64,000 nt of DNA from Sporocytophaga myxococcoides DSM 11118 (GTDB taxonomy: Bacteria > Bacteroidota > Bacteroidia > Cytophagales > Cytophagaceae), in contig NZ_AUFX01000003.1 of assembly GCF_000426725.1 (NCBI RefSeq), positions 372,001 through 436,000 on the forward strand. The letters are read 5' to 3'. Shown piece by piece: positions 9,619-19,600 of the stretch (position 1 is its first letter; each line of letters starts with the position of its first letter). A program made the translations under genes and the position numbers. Under the pieces are notes generated by a model that saw only the letters and a program-made list of their open reading frames with translations, had not been told where the DNA came from and did no database searches.

Positions 9619-10227
9619 ATGAATGCTATAAAAGAATATTTCGGAGACATCGATATCTATCTGTTTGATCAGTTGCTCAAGGGACGTTTTGATCACTGTA
9701 AAACCATTCTGGATGTAGGTTGTGGAGGTGGTAGAAACCTTGTTTATTTTTTAAAAAATGAATTTGATGTATATGGCATAGATCCCGATCCTTCAGCTAT
9801 CCGAAGAGCGCAGGATCTTGCAACTTCATTGAACCCCAACTTATCTTCAGGTCAATTTATTAATGGCGTTGCTGAAAATCTTCCTTATTCAAAAGACTAC
9901 TTCGATCTTGTTATATGCAGCGCAGTGCTCCATTTTGCTAAAGATCAAAATCATTTTGAGCAGATGTTAAGCTCTATTTGGAATGTACTAAAACCCGGAG
10001 GATACTTATTTACAAGACTTGCATCATCTATTGGTATTGAGCATCTGATTAAAGATAAAGGAAATGGAACATGGCTGCTGCCTGATGGTTCTGTAAGATA
10101 CCTTGTTGATGAAGAAGCCCTTTTGAAATATACTTCAACACTAAATGGAATGCTTTTTGAGCCTGTTAAAACAACTAATGTCCAGAACCTACGCTGCATG
10201 ACAACATGGTGTTTGCAAAAGATGTAG
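9619..10227 (+). CDS. Class I SAM-dependent methyltransferase
   Basis: 202 residues with the Rossmann SAM-binding motif I DVGCGGGRN at residues 32-40, the acidic residue after strand 2 (GIDPDPS), and motif IV-like DYFDLVICSAVLHF. This is the methyltransferase type 11/25 architecture. The substrate cannot be told from sequence. It stands alone; a TAATTTTG box (9585-9592), matching TAnnTTTG, precedes it by about 27 bases and is a plausible promoter. Confidence 0.85.
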   Translation: MNAIKEYFGDIDIYLFDQLLKGRFDHCKTILDVGCGGGRNLVYFLKNEFDVYGIDPDPSAIRRAQDLATSLNPNLSSGQFINGVAENLPYSKDYFDLVICSAVLHFAKDQNHFEQMLSSIWNVLKPGGYLFTRLASSIGIEHLIKDKGNGTWLLPDGSVRYLVDEEALLKYTSTLNGMLFEPVKTTNVQNLRCMTTWCLQKM

Positions 10228-10319
10228 GACTGTTACTCTCTTGTTTTAGAAACCTTATTAAATAGAACCTTATCCAAATTATTTGGTTTCCAATTACGTG
10301 GCCTTTATAATTTATACTT

Positions 10320-12269
10320 TTAATACTTTATAAACTTATGCACCTTGTTTCCAACTTTAGCAAAGTATATACCTGGCTGTAATTCATTCCCAAATTCAAG
10401 CTCGGATATGTTCTTGAAAACTTTTATAGACTTTCCATCTGCATTATAAATCTCAAGATCTTGCGGTACACTCAATTTAACATGAAAGCTGTTCATACTA
10501 GGATTCGGATATAGCTCAAATATTTGCTTCTCGTTACTTACAGCTACATCGGTAACTACAGTCGTGCAAGAACCTTTACTAACATCTTTAGTCATATAAT
10601 CAATCTGATCAAGATTAGGTAAACCATCTGCGGTAGCAGAAGTGAGTTCAAGCTCGTGTGTTCCTGCGCTAAGGTTTAATGTTAAGTGTACTGTTTTATA
10701 AGTAGTAAATGCTCCGGTACCAGGGAAACTAAGAATAGAGCCCAAGTCATAACCATCTAAATTAAGAGTTGCAAGTCTGTCGGCAATTCCACCATTAGCA
10801 TATCTGAAACTTATTGTCATACTTCCGGAAGCAGATGCATTGATTGAAAAGGTAATACTTGTACCAATTGCATTGTCAATATTGATATATCCTGATCCTT
10901 TGTAACCTGCATTTTTGGTTTCAAACACGCCATCATACCTGCAAGCATCCACCTCGACTTCAGCCACAAATTCTGACCCGGCGACACAAGGTGTTAAACC
11001 TGTCATTGCTCCAGCGCAATTGCCGCAATCATCCAGTGAACCGAAAACGCATTGGTTGATCATTCCCAAGCTTGATAAAGGTATTCTCGTAAATTCCACA
11101 TCTTCTTTATTAGTAGAATAGACAGCATAAAGATAGCCATTCCAGATGGTGGTTTTTGGATAACTATACCCTAACGTTTTAGCTGTTCCTGTATATTGCT
11201 GAGCTTGTAAATCACTCCCACCCTTTCTCATCACAAATGCTCTATCAAACAATTGCCCATCCTGACTTAAGGTTATGGCCAATGGCATTCTGTTTTTATT
11301 AGGAACAGGATTGTGCACCATATAAGCAGTGCCATCAGGCAAGTTACCAGAACTTTGTTTTGCCCTTGAATCCGGATTATCGGTAAGTACTGCTGTAGAC
11401 CAGGTTTTCCCGTTGTCAATACTCTTAGCTGCTAATTTAAGATAAGTGCTCGTTTGATCTCTGAAAATCATCACTGCAGAGCCATTTCTTTGCCAGAACC
11501 AGCTAGGTTCTATTTCCCTTGTCACATCACCTGTATAAGGCATGTTGGTATATGTAGCTCTTTTCCATCCCCTAATACCCGACTGATCATCGGAATAAAT
11601 GGGAGCTGCAATTAATCCTGGTTGAAAATGTCCTGCACAAATGATGCGCCCATTTGGTAAGGCATGCGGATCTTGTTCAATGATTCCCTTCATTAAAGTT
11701 CCATCAGACATCTTTACCTGCTTTATTGCAGACCATGTTAAACCATCTGTACTTATTGAGTAATATGCTAATCCACCTCTGGGAGAAAGCGATGTAGGCC
11801 AAACATTTACATAGGCTACAAGTGTATCGCCATTTACCCACCATCCGCCTGAGGTACAATAATAAGTACTAGTCGGTCCGGCTATTTTCATAGGAGTTGT
11901 CCAGTTTTTTCCGTCTTTGCTTCTGCTAAAAGCTACCCAGGTATCCGGTGAGTCTTCATTGGTATCAGAGCTTTGCCATTGGCAGTACAAATATCCTTTA
12001 AAGCCAACCATTACAACCCCATTACTATAGTGATCAGAAGTGGCAGCGGCTTTAAAAACAGTAATCCTTTCTGTGCCTATAGCCATTTGCAATCCAAGAT
12101 CATTGCTTTTAGTTTGGTCATACAATCCTGCTTTTGTTGTAAATAGCTGAGCATAAGAATTTACCCCTGCAAACAAAAGCATTAACAAAACAATGATTAA
12201 TATTTTATCAATGAAAATTGGCAATCTTGACTTCGCTGTATTTACAAGGCATGGAGAAATTAAGTACAT
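10320..12269 (-). CDS. Secreted sialidase-like beta-propeller protein with CBM and T9SS domain
   Basis: 649 residues. A signal peptide ends about residue 41 (NSYAQ) after a long positively charged n-region. Residues about 50-400 carry BNR/Asp-box-like repeats (SRSKDGKNWTTP, YSISTDGLTWSA, SIDNGKTWST), as in sialidase-type propellers. A short Cys-rich linker (DDCGNCAGAMTGLTPC) follows, then a CBM6/35-like domain (about 440-565) and a type A T9SS sorting domain (YPNPSMNSF...). The CBM, linker and sorting domain are paralogous to those of the adjacent pectate lyase, so both probably act on the same plant polysaccharide. Substrate and catalytic residues are not clear; a true sialidase is unlikely. 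Confidence 0.7.
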   Translation of the reverse strand: MYLISPCLVNTAKSRLPIFIDKILIIVLLMLLFAGVNSYAQLFTTKAGLYDQTKSNDLGLQMAIGTERITVFKAAATSDHYSNGVVMVGFKGYLYCQWQSSDTNEDSPDTWVAFSRSKDGKNWTTPMKIAGPTSTYYCTSGGWWVNGDTLVAYVNVWPTSLSPRGGLAYYSISTDGLTWSAIKQVKMSDGTLMKGIIEQDPHALPNGRIICAGHFQPGLIAAPIYSDDQSGIRGWKRATYTNMPYTGDVTREIEPSWFWQRNGSAVMIFRDQTSTYLKLAAKSIDNGKTWSTAVLTDNPDSRAKQSSGNLPDGTAYMVHNPVPNKNRMPLAITLSQDGQLFDRAFVMRKGGSDLQAQQYTGTAKTLGYSYPKTTIWNGYLYAVYSTNKEDVEFTRIPLSSLGMINQCVFGSLDDCGNCAGAMTGLTPCVAGSEFVAEVEVDACRYDGVFETKNAGYKGSGYINIDNAIGTSITFSINASASGSMTISFRYANGGIADRLATLNLDGYDLGSILSFPGTGAFTTYKTVHLTLNLSAGTHELELTSATADGLPNLDQIDYMTKDVSKGSCTTVVTDVAVSNEKQIFELYPNPSMNSFHVKLSVPQDLEIYNADGKSIKVFKNISELEFGNELQPGIYFAKVGNKVHKFIKY

Positions 12270-12400
12270 ACAAATATATAGATCTAATTTTATGAAGAAT
12301 ACCCTGGAGAAATCCGATAAGTAACATATACTTAAAAAAAGATATAAAATTGAAACTAAGAAGATGATTGGTTGAAACTACAACTGACCTCTTTTCCTTT

Positions 12401-14821
12401 CTAGTATTTCACAAACTTGTAAACTTTGTTCTTAATTTTGGCAAAGTATAATCCAGGCTTCAGATCATCACCAAACTCCTGAAAAGACACATTGCTGAAA
12501 CTTTTCAGAATCTTTCCTTCACCATTTGTAATTTCAATATCCTCTGGTTTATATAAGCTGATAGAAAAAAAACTGTTACTCGGATTCGGATAAATTGAAA
12601 CTGAATTTTCCTTTTGAATATCTTCCAAGGCAGTAACAACCTGACAATTTGCAAAAGCTATTCCCTGACTCACGAAACCTAGTTGATCTATATTGGGCAG
12701 TCCATCAGTGGTGGCAGAAGATAATTCCAAGGTGTTAATTCCCTCCTGAACGTTTAGTTGAAAATCCACAGAATTCCATGTAGTAAAGGTACCTGTGGAT
12801 GAAAAGCTGAGGTTATTATGAAGAACTTCATTGTTCAGTGTAACTGTAGCTGGCCTGTCTGTTGTTCCTCCATTTGCATAGCGGAAGCTTATGGTAGCAT
12901 TCCCTGCATTGCTGGCAGAAATTTTAAATATGACTGAAGTTCCTATTGCATTATCAATATTGAGATAGGAATTCCCTTTATAACCTGCGTTTTTCTTTTC
13001 AATAACACCATCAAAGTTACAAGCTTCTGTTTCAGCTTCACTCACGGATGTGCAAGTAGTTTTACCCGTTGTTCCACCAACGCAACGACTGCAATTATCC
13101 AAAGTAGCTGTACCATTGATGGTACCGTTGCAATCTTTTGCTATGCCATTTACAATTATCGTAACCGGAGAAGATGCAGTCACTGCACCCGAATTATCTG
13201 TTGCTTTAGCAGTGATGGTATATGTCCCTGCACCTACTCCACCCCATGTATAGCTATATGTTGAAGTAGCATCAGTTCCCAACAAAGTTGCTCCGTTATA
13301 AAACTCCACTTTCGATATCAAACCATCTGTATCCAATGCAGAAGCATTGATTGTAATGGAAGCAGGTTCATAAAAACTTGCATTGTTTGTGGGTGAAGTA
13401 ATGTTCACTGTCGGCGATGCATTAACTGGGGTTGGGTCGCATGTGGTAAATTCACCTACCAGACATCCTGCATACTCTTCAAGGTTGGTATATCCATCTC
13501 CATCACGATCTGCATTTTGATCTGATGTTGATTTGTTCAAACCATGAGCTGTTTCCCATGCATCCGGCATTCCGTCGTTATCAGAATCTATTGGGCCTGT
13601 CGTACTAGTATAAGTAGGGAAACCTCCTACTTGTGTTTCATTATCAATGATTCCGGTTTTTGCTCCGTATGCTCCTCCATAATTCGATGTCCCGCTTTTG
13701 ACTGAGTTTACAGTTCGTGTATCTACGGCGTCTCTTTTAAGACTGGCTCCTGCTGTCGCTAGTACTTTGGTATAAGCATCCGCAGCCGATTGTGTATTGA
13801 TGTTTATTCCAGAGAGAGCTGAGTTTAGTTTTAGTTCGCTAAGTGCAATAGAAGCATCGCCGGGTTGTACACCACCATTCCAGTTATCTGAGCTCACTGT
13901 TGCATTCCCATCAATATAGTTACCACTCACATACCATTTGCTGATTGGATTTCCTGCTGATTTTGAATCAGAAGGTTCTACAATCCGGTATCTTACTTTT
14001 CCGCTTAGCGTAGCAGGACCGGGTTTGTAATAGTTGTTTACCAAATTATGATTACCAGATTCTCCACCATACACATTGTTATAGCCCCAATTAAAAATCA
14101 AGTTGTTACGAAAATCAACTTTCTCAGTAGAAGCTGTTGTTAAATGATAACGTGCTCCGCAAAAACGTGGTGTTCTGCTTGTGTGGTTTGCAATAAGGTT
14201 GTGATGAAAGGTTGCACCCATTCCTCCCCAGATTCCTCCAAACCCGTGATCTCCTTTAGGATGTGTAGAATGATAAAAGCTTTCAGTAATGATGCAATAT
14301 TGCATAGTGAAATTGGTATTGTCATAAAAACTAGCCTGTTCATCATTACCCCATGAATAAGAACAATGATCCAGAATAATATTGCTATTATTACGCCCCC
14401 AGGATGCGTCGTATTCACTAGTTTGGATACTTCCCGGTCTGAAACGCATATATCTGATAATTATATTGCTTGCTGATAATTGTACTGTGTAATTAGCAAC
14501 ACAAATTCCATCACCAGGAGCTGTCTGACCTAATATAGAAAGATCTCCATTGCTGATATTTATACCGGACTGAAGCTTGATTATGCCCGATATTTTAAAA
14601 ATTACAGTTCTTTTGCCACTCGCTTGTAACGCTTCTCTCAAAGAACCGTTACCTGCGTCATTTAAATTGCTAACTATATATAGCTTTCCACCTCTACCAC
14701 CTGTAGTGAATTTTCCATAACCTTCTGCTGAAGGAAATGCCAGTTGTTGTGAATAGACAGTTTTGAATAGAAGTAAGAATGCTATTACTGCAATTGTTTT
14801 TACCCGATAAAATGGTTTCAT
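12401..14821 (-). CDS. Pectate lyase, polysaccharide lyase family 1, multidomain, T9SS-exported
   Basis: 806 residues. A signal peptide (1-24) is followed by a parallel beta-helix PL1-type domain (FPSAEGYGKFTTGGRGG, ILGQTAPGDGI, IIRYMRFRPG, HNLIANHTSRTPR; the last Arg is in the position of the catalytic Arg). A calcium-binding type 3 repeat (DSDNDGMPDAW, DRDGDGYTNLEEY) follows, then an Ig-like Big domain (about 470-555), a Cys-rich linker, a CBM6/35-like domain and a type A T9SS domain. It cleaves polygalacturonate by beta-elimination outside the cell. The leftward sialidase-like gene follows 131 bases downstream on the same strand and is a likely co-regulated partner. Confidence 0.88.
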   Translation of the reverse strand: MKPFYRVKTIAVIAFLLLFKTVYSQQLAFPSAEGYGKFTTGGRGGKLYIVSNLNDAGNGSLREALQASGKRTVIFKISGIIKLQSGINISNGDLSILGQTAPGDGICVANYTVQLSASNIIIRYMRFRPGSIQTSEYDASWGRNNSNIILDHCSYSWGNDEQASFYDNTNFTMQYCIITESFYHSTHPKGDHGFGGIWGGMGATFHHNLIANHTSRTPRFCGARYHLTTASTEKVDFRNNLIFNWGYNNVYGGESGNHNLVNNYYKPGPATLSGKVRYRIVEPSDSKSAGNPISKWYVSGNYIDGNATVSSDNWNGGVQPGDASIALSELKLNSALSGININTQSAADAYTKVLATAGASLKRDAVDTRTVNSVKSGTSNYGGAYGAKTGIIDNETQVGGFPTYTSTTGPIDSDNDGMPDAWETAHGLNKSTSDQNADRDGDGYTNLEEYAGCLVGEFTTCDPTPVNASPTVNITSPTNNASFYEPASITINASALDTDGLISKVEFYNGATLLGTDATSTYSYTWGGVGAGTYTITAKATDNSGAVTASSPVTIIVNGIAKDCNGTINGTATLDNCSRCVGGTTGKTTCTSVSEAETEACNFDGVIEKKNAGYKGNSYLNIDNAIGTSVIFKISASNAGNATISFRYANGGTTDRPATVTLNNEVLHNNLSFSSTGTFTTWNSVDFQLNVQEGINTLELSSATTDGLPNIDQLGFVSQGIAFANCQVVTALEDIQKENSVSIYPNPSNSFFSISLYKPEDIEITNGEGKILKSFSNVSFQEFGDDLKPGLYFAKIKNKVYKFVKY

Positions 14822-15181
14822 ATTGTCATGTTTTTAATGATCGCTATTTTTATTTGCAAACTGACTGATTCATCTTTTTCATGAGGAATACCCTATTCAA
14901 AATTCAGAAGTAACATTTTTAAAAAAAAAAAAGATAAAAAATAATTAAGCACTGAAGTACTCACCTTCATTCTCATTGGAGGTCACCTGATTAACATATC
15001 TGTTTTCCAATTTAAATTAATAGAAAAATAATTAGGCAGCTGAAGACTCCCTAAAAAGTCATTTCAAACAAATTTTACTTTCATTGACTTCATTTAATTG
15101 ACCTCTGTGAAATAACAGTTTATAAACATTTTTTAAATGAATGAATTTGACTAGTGTTATACACAATCATTAAATAAAGAG
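14822..15181. other. Intergenic, divergent promoter region
   Basis: 360 AT-rich bases between the divergent pectate lyase and oxidoreductase genes, with an A-run at 14922-14934. They must hold both promoters, but I see no clear TAnnTTTG/TTTG pair and no gene. Confidence 0.5.
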
Positions 15182-16186
15182 ATGAAAACAACTCCACAAT
15201 CAGAAGGAATAGGAACCAAATCAAAAGCTTCAGGAGATAAAATGAAAGCCATTGTAATTCATAATTATGGCGATGCTAATGTTCTTCATGCTGAAGAAGT
15301 GACTATTCCAAAAATTGGACAAGATGATATTCTAGTTAAAGTACAAGCCGCAGGAATTAATCCGATAGACTGGAAAATTAGAGAAGGATACAAAAAAGAT
15401 TTTTTGGATAATAATAACCCTGGAATTCTGGGTTGGGATGTAGCAGGAACAGTAACAGAAGTTGGTGATCTTGTTACCAGATTCAAACCTGGAGACAAAA
15501 TATTTGCCAATCCAACAGCCGCAAGAAACGGAGCTTATGCTGAATACATTATAATTCGTTCTTATGAAGCTGCTCTTGCTCCCAAAAATATTTCCTTGAT
15601 AGAAGCAGCTGGTGTTCCTCTAGCAGCCCAGACTGCCTGGATTGGATTGTTTGAGAAAGCTAATTTAAAATCAGATCAAAAAGTATTGATCCATGGTGCA
15701 GCTGGTGGAGTTGGTACATTTGCCGTGCAATTAGCCAAAATTGCAGGTGCACATGTAATAGGAACCTGTTCTAAAGAAAATATTGAAATGGTCAAAAGTA
15801 TTGGTGCAGACCAGGTAATAGATTACAAAAGTGAAGATTTCAGCATCAAGCTAAAAAATATAGATGTGGTGCTAGATACAATCGGAGGTGATACTCAGGT
15901 TAAATCTTTAAAGGTACTTAAATCAGGAGGTACGCTGGTTTCAACAGTTGGTGTTAATGCTGCTGAGAAAGCCCCACGTTCAGATGTGAACACAATAGCT
16001 TATTATTCGATTGCTAATGGAGCAAGATTAGCTGAGATCGGAGGTTTAATCGAAAAAGGTTTAATAAAAGTAATTATTGACAGGACTTTCCCATATGAGG
16101 ACGTAAAAGAGGCTCATCAATTAAGCGAAACGCATCATGCTAAGGGTAAGATTATATTAACAATGGATCAAAAAACAAAAGGATAA
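15182..16186 (+). CDS. NADP-dependent zinc-independent alcohol dehydrogenase/quinone oxidoreductase (MDR)
   Basis: 334 residues. The GroES-like N-terminal domain (about 20-140, GINPIDWKIREG, GWDVAGTVTEVG) and the Rossmann domain with GAAGGVG (residue about 178) are typical of zinc-lacking medium-chain reductases that reduce quinones or enones with NADPH. Two starts are possible: the ATG at 15182, or the one at 15242, which is preceded by AGGAG at a good distance and begins MKAIVIHNYG as in homologues. The second may be the true one. It is followed by a strong terminator. Confidence 0.85.
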   Translation: MKTTPQSEGIGTKSKASGDKMKAIVIHNYGDANVLHAEEVTIPKIGQDDILVKVQAAGINPIDWKIREGYKKDFLDNNNPGILGWDVAGTVTEVGDLVTRFKPGDKIFANPTAARNGAYAEYIIIRSYEAALAPKNISLIEAAGVPLAAQTAWIGLFEKANLKSDQKVLIHGAAGGVGTFAVQLAKIAGAHVIGTCSKENIEMVKSIGADQVIDYKSEDFSIKLKNIDVVLDTIGGDTQVKSLKVLKSGGTLVSTVGVNAAEKAPRSDVNTIAYYSIANGARLAEIGGLIEKGLIKVIIDRTFPYEDVKEAHQLSETHHAKGKIILTMDQKTKG

Positions 16187-16195
16187 TTCAAATAG

Positions 16196-16250
16196 AAAAG
16201 AGCGTTATAAAATCTTCCATTCATTTTATTATTAACGCTCTTTTCTTTTA
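16196..16250 (+). terminator. Intrinsic terminator after the oxidoreductase gene
   Basis: AAAAGAGCGTTA (16196-16207) pairs perfectly with TAACGCTCTTTT (16233-16244), 12 bp, with a T-rich tail. The A-run on the other side makes it potentially bidirectional. Confidence 0.85.
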
Positions 16251-16622
16251 AAATTAATTTGGATTAATAAAATAGATTGATGCATTTACAGTACATTTTT
16301 GATTCACATTGTTGATTGCTGAATAACTATTCATACTTTCAAGAAACCTGAACCTAACTTCTCTTCTATTTTTGCAAAGCATATTTTTGATTTTCAATTT
16401 GAGGATCTCTTCCTGTTTCCTTTTTGTTACTTTCTTTTCAACCTTAATTTTGTATCGTCTTTCGAGTAATCTCGCTCTTTCCTAATCTTTTTTTCTCTCT
16501 CCAACAACTTTCTCTTCATATAAAAATAATTTGTCTTTGTGCAAAAAATGAGAGTTACTTCTTGCTGTCTTATTTGTAGATATCATAGTTTTTAAAATAT
16601 TGATTTTTTTTATCAACCCAAT
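16251..16622. other. Intergenic leader region of the adhesin/PorP operon
   Basis: 372 pyrimidine-rich bases. A leftward frame (16482-16697) is open but low-complexity and overlaps the start of the next gene, so I see no gene here. Confidence 0.4.
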
Positions 16623-19600
16623 ATGAGAAATAAACTCGACCCAGTAAACCATAGAAGTTATGATCTTGATAAAAGAAAAATTTTTTCTATAAAACATTGT
16701 AACATATTCAACCTATTTGCGCCATTGATAAATATATCATTCACAAAAAAGGTCTGTTCTAATTATGTAAAAAACTCACCTGTATGTTGCAACACTACCA
16801 TTTTTAGATTTTTATTTATTTGCTTCCTTTCATTTACTCACGTTATCTGCAAAGCACAAATAACAATTGATTCCATAAATACAACAATTAGTTCTTGCGG
16901 AAACAATGGGATAGCTTCAATTTTTGCAAAAAGTAAAAAATCAGATCCTGCACTTATGTATGAACTCATATCAGGACCATCAACTACAATAATTCAAAAT
17001 AGTCCTGTATTTTCTTCATTGTCTCCCGGTAACTATGAAGTTAAAATTTATGATGTTGATTTTAATACAAAGGTCGAGCAATTTACAATTACCGGTAATT
17101 ACCTGTTACCTTCATTGAATCCGGTAGGAATTAATCCTATATGTCCGGGGTTTACCAACGGCCAAATAAAAGGCAATCCTGATATTACAAAGGGAAGAGC
17201 CCCTTTCACCTGGGAAATGATATCTCCCGTGAGTAGCATTCCTCAATTGAGTGACCAATTTACCAATCTTACTACAGGATCTTATACAATTCGCATGACT
17301 GATGCATGTGGAAACTTTCAGACACGAACGGTTATTTTGGGTACTGGTAGTACAGGATTGTCACAATGGTCAAATGGAGTGCCCGTTGTTTCAAAGGTAG
17401 GATGTGACTCCATGATTTTAATGCACTACTTCAAAATTTCAAAAGAATATGCCAAGATCTCTCTTACGCTGACAATAGAATCCCCAGTAGGAGTTATTAA
17501 CAAAAAAGTTATCCCTACACCAATCGACACAATTAATTTCTTTCCTGGATTATATTGGATAATTGACACAATTGCAGGAGCTGATTATGGACAACATTTA
17601 AAAGTATGTCTGACCGACACTTGCGGTGTTTCCATATGTGGTGCTACAGAGACCATATCCCCTTTTGATTTCGATCTGGAATATAAAGTATCTGGTAATT
17701 GTGATAATAAAATGAGTGCAATAGTTATCCTTAAATCTTATCCATGGTATAGTGATTACATGTATACAGATATTATGAAGCCCATAAAGATGACGTTGAC
17801 GGATATTGCACTGAACACTGTCGTAGATTCAATGGAATGCACAAAAGATATGGCTTGCGGACTTACATTAAATGAGCATGAAGGCGGAAGAAATTATAAG
17901 CTTCAAATCATTGATGGTTGTGGAACAGTTTTCGAGAAAGATATTTTATGGCCAATCCCTGATGCTCCTTTTATTGCTTTTGGATCTGGAGCAGGTTGTC
18001 TGGACTCCACTTCAATAGGATATTTTCAAGTATTTAACTTTCGTTCAGTTGCAACAATGGAATTTCTTTCTGGTCCAACCACGCTAGGAAGCACCAAACC
18101 AGGATATAAATTTTCTGACAAAATCACTTACCCAAAATCATTCCAGATAATTCCGGGAGGACAGTTCTCTATTAAAAATATGGTTCCGGGAAGATACACT
18201 TATAGATGCTCTGATCATTGTGGAAATGTAATTACAGACTCCATTGAAATATATCCATTTACTGTATCAAATTTCAAGTATAGCTTTTCTTTAAAGAAAG
18301 GATGTGCCGGAGACAATATATTATATTTTGACGGGAGAAGTGATAATACTGCTGGACTTCATATCAAAGATCTTTCTACTGGAAATTATATCTATTTAAA
18401 TCAAAACGTTTGGTCAAATGATTCACTAACATCTCTCCCTCCGGGGAAATATGGGCTTGAAATATACTATGGGAATTATAATTTGGGCGGCTACTTTTAC
18501 AATGGATCCATGTCAGACAAAAATAATGACTGTTGGGCAGTATATGATACTATTACAATACCGGCTCATAATTTTAATGCTGTCAAATCAAACGTATCCA
18601 TTTTCTGTAATGGAAACACATTTGTGGAAATAAATGTAGACAGCACTAGTGGCGTTCCACCATATCAGTATGAGATAACAAGTGGGCCTAAAGTTTTTCC
18701 ATTACAAACCAGTAATCTTTTTAATGTCCCAACTTATGGAATATATACGATACGTGTGATAGATGCATGTGGAAACTCCAACTCAAAACAGATCACTGTA
18801 GATTCCACAAAATTCCTACCTATTATAAAAAAAGGGCCTTCATGCCTTGGAGGAAAAGTTGTACTTAAAGGGATATCATCCAGCTTTTTTTCTTATGAAT
18901 GGAAAAAACCTTATGGCACTGTTTTTACAGGAGATTCACTTGTTATTTATCCAATGACCACAGCTGATACAGGTACATATTTAATAACAAAAAACGTTCA
19001 TGTAAATGGATGTAATGATCAGTTTTTTTCTTCTTATCGTCTTCGCCTCTATGATATATCAGAGAACACTCATTCTATCTGCAAAGGAGGTTTTGTAAAG
19101 GTAGGTCCCAAAACCTATACACTTCCTGGCTTGTACAAGGATACTCTAAAAAACGCCTTTGGCTGTGATAGTATTATAATTTCCAGGCTCATTGCTGTTC
19201 CGCAAATATATGACACCAATCGCGTTGCAATTTGCTCAGGTGAGCATTTTGCTATCGGGTCCAATAACTACAACCTTCCGGGCATATATATAGATTCTAT
19301 ATTGAATACAGGAGGATGCTTCGATTACACTGTTACATATTTAAAAGTAAATGGAAGTAAAGATACAACTCATACATCAGTTTGTTCTGGAGGAAGTATT
19401 AAGGTTGGTAATAATGAATATCGCACAACAGGATGGTATACGGATACTTTTATTTCTCATTCTGGCTGCGATAGCATTGTTGTTACAGACCTTAAAATAC
19501 TTCCTTTAAAATCAAACACCTTGAACAAATCAATATGCCAAGGTGAACATTTCACAGTCGGAAGCCACGAATATTTTCAAACCGGAATCTATATAGATAC

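Noticed and set aside
10320-12269. Annotation as a true sialidase
   Set aside because: Asp-box-like repeats are present, but the Arg triad of sialidases is not visible and the context is pectin degradation.
16482-16697. Leftward 71-residue frame before the large adhesin
   Set aside because: Low-complexity and overlapping the true gene start; nothing resembles a protein domain.
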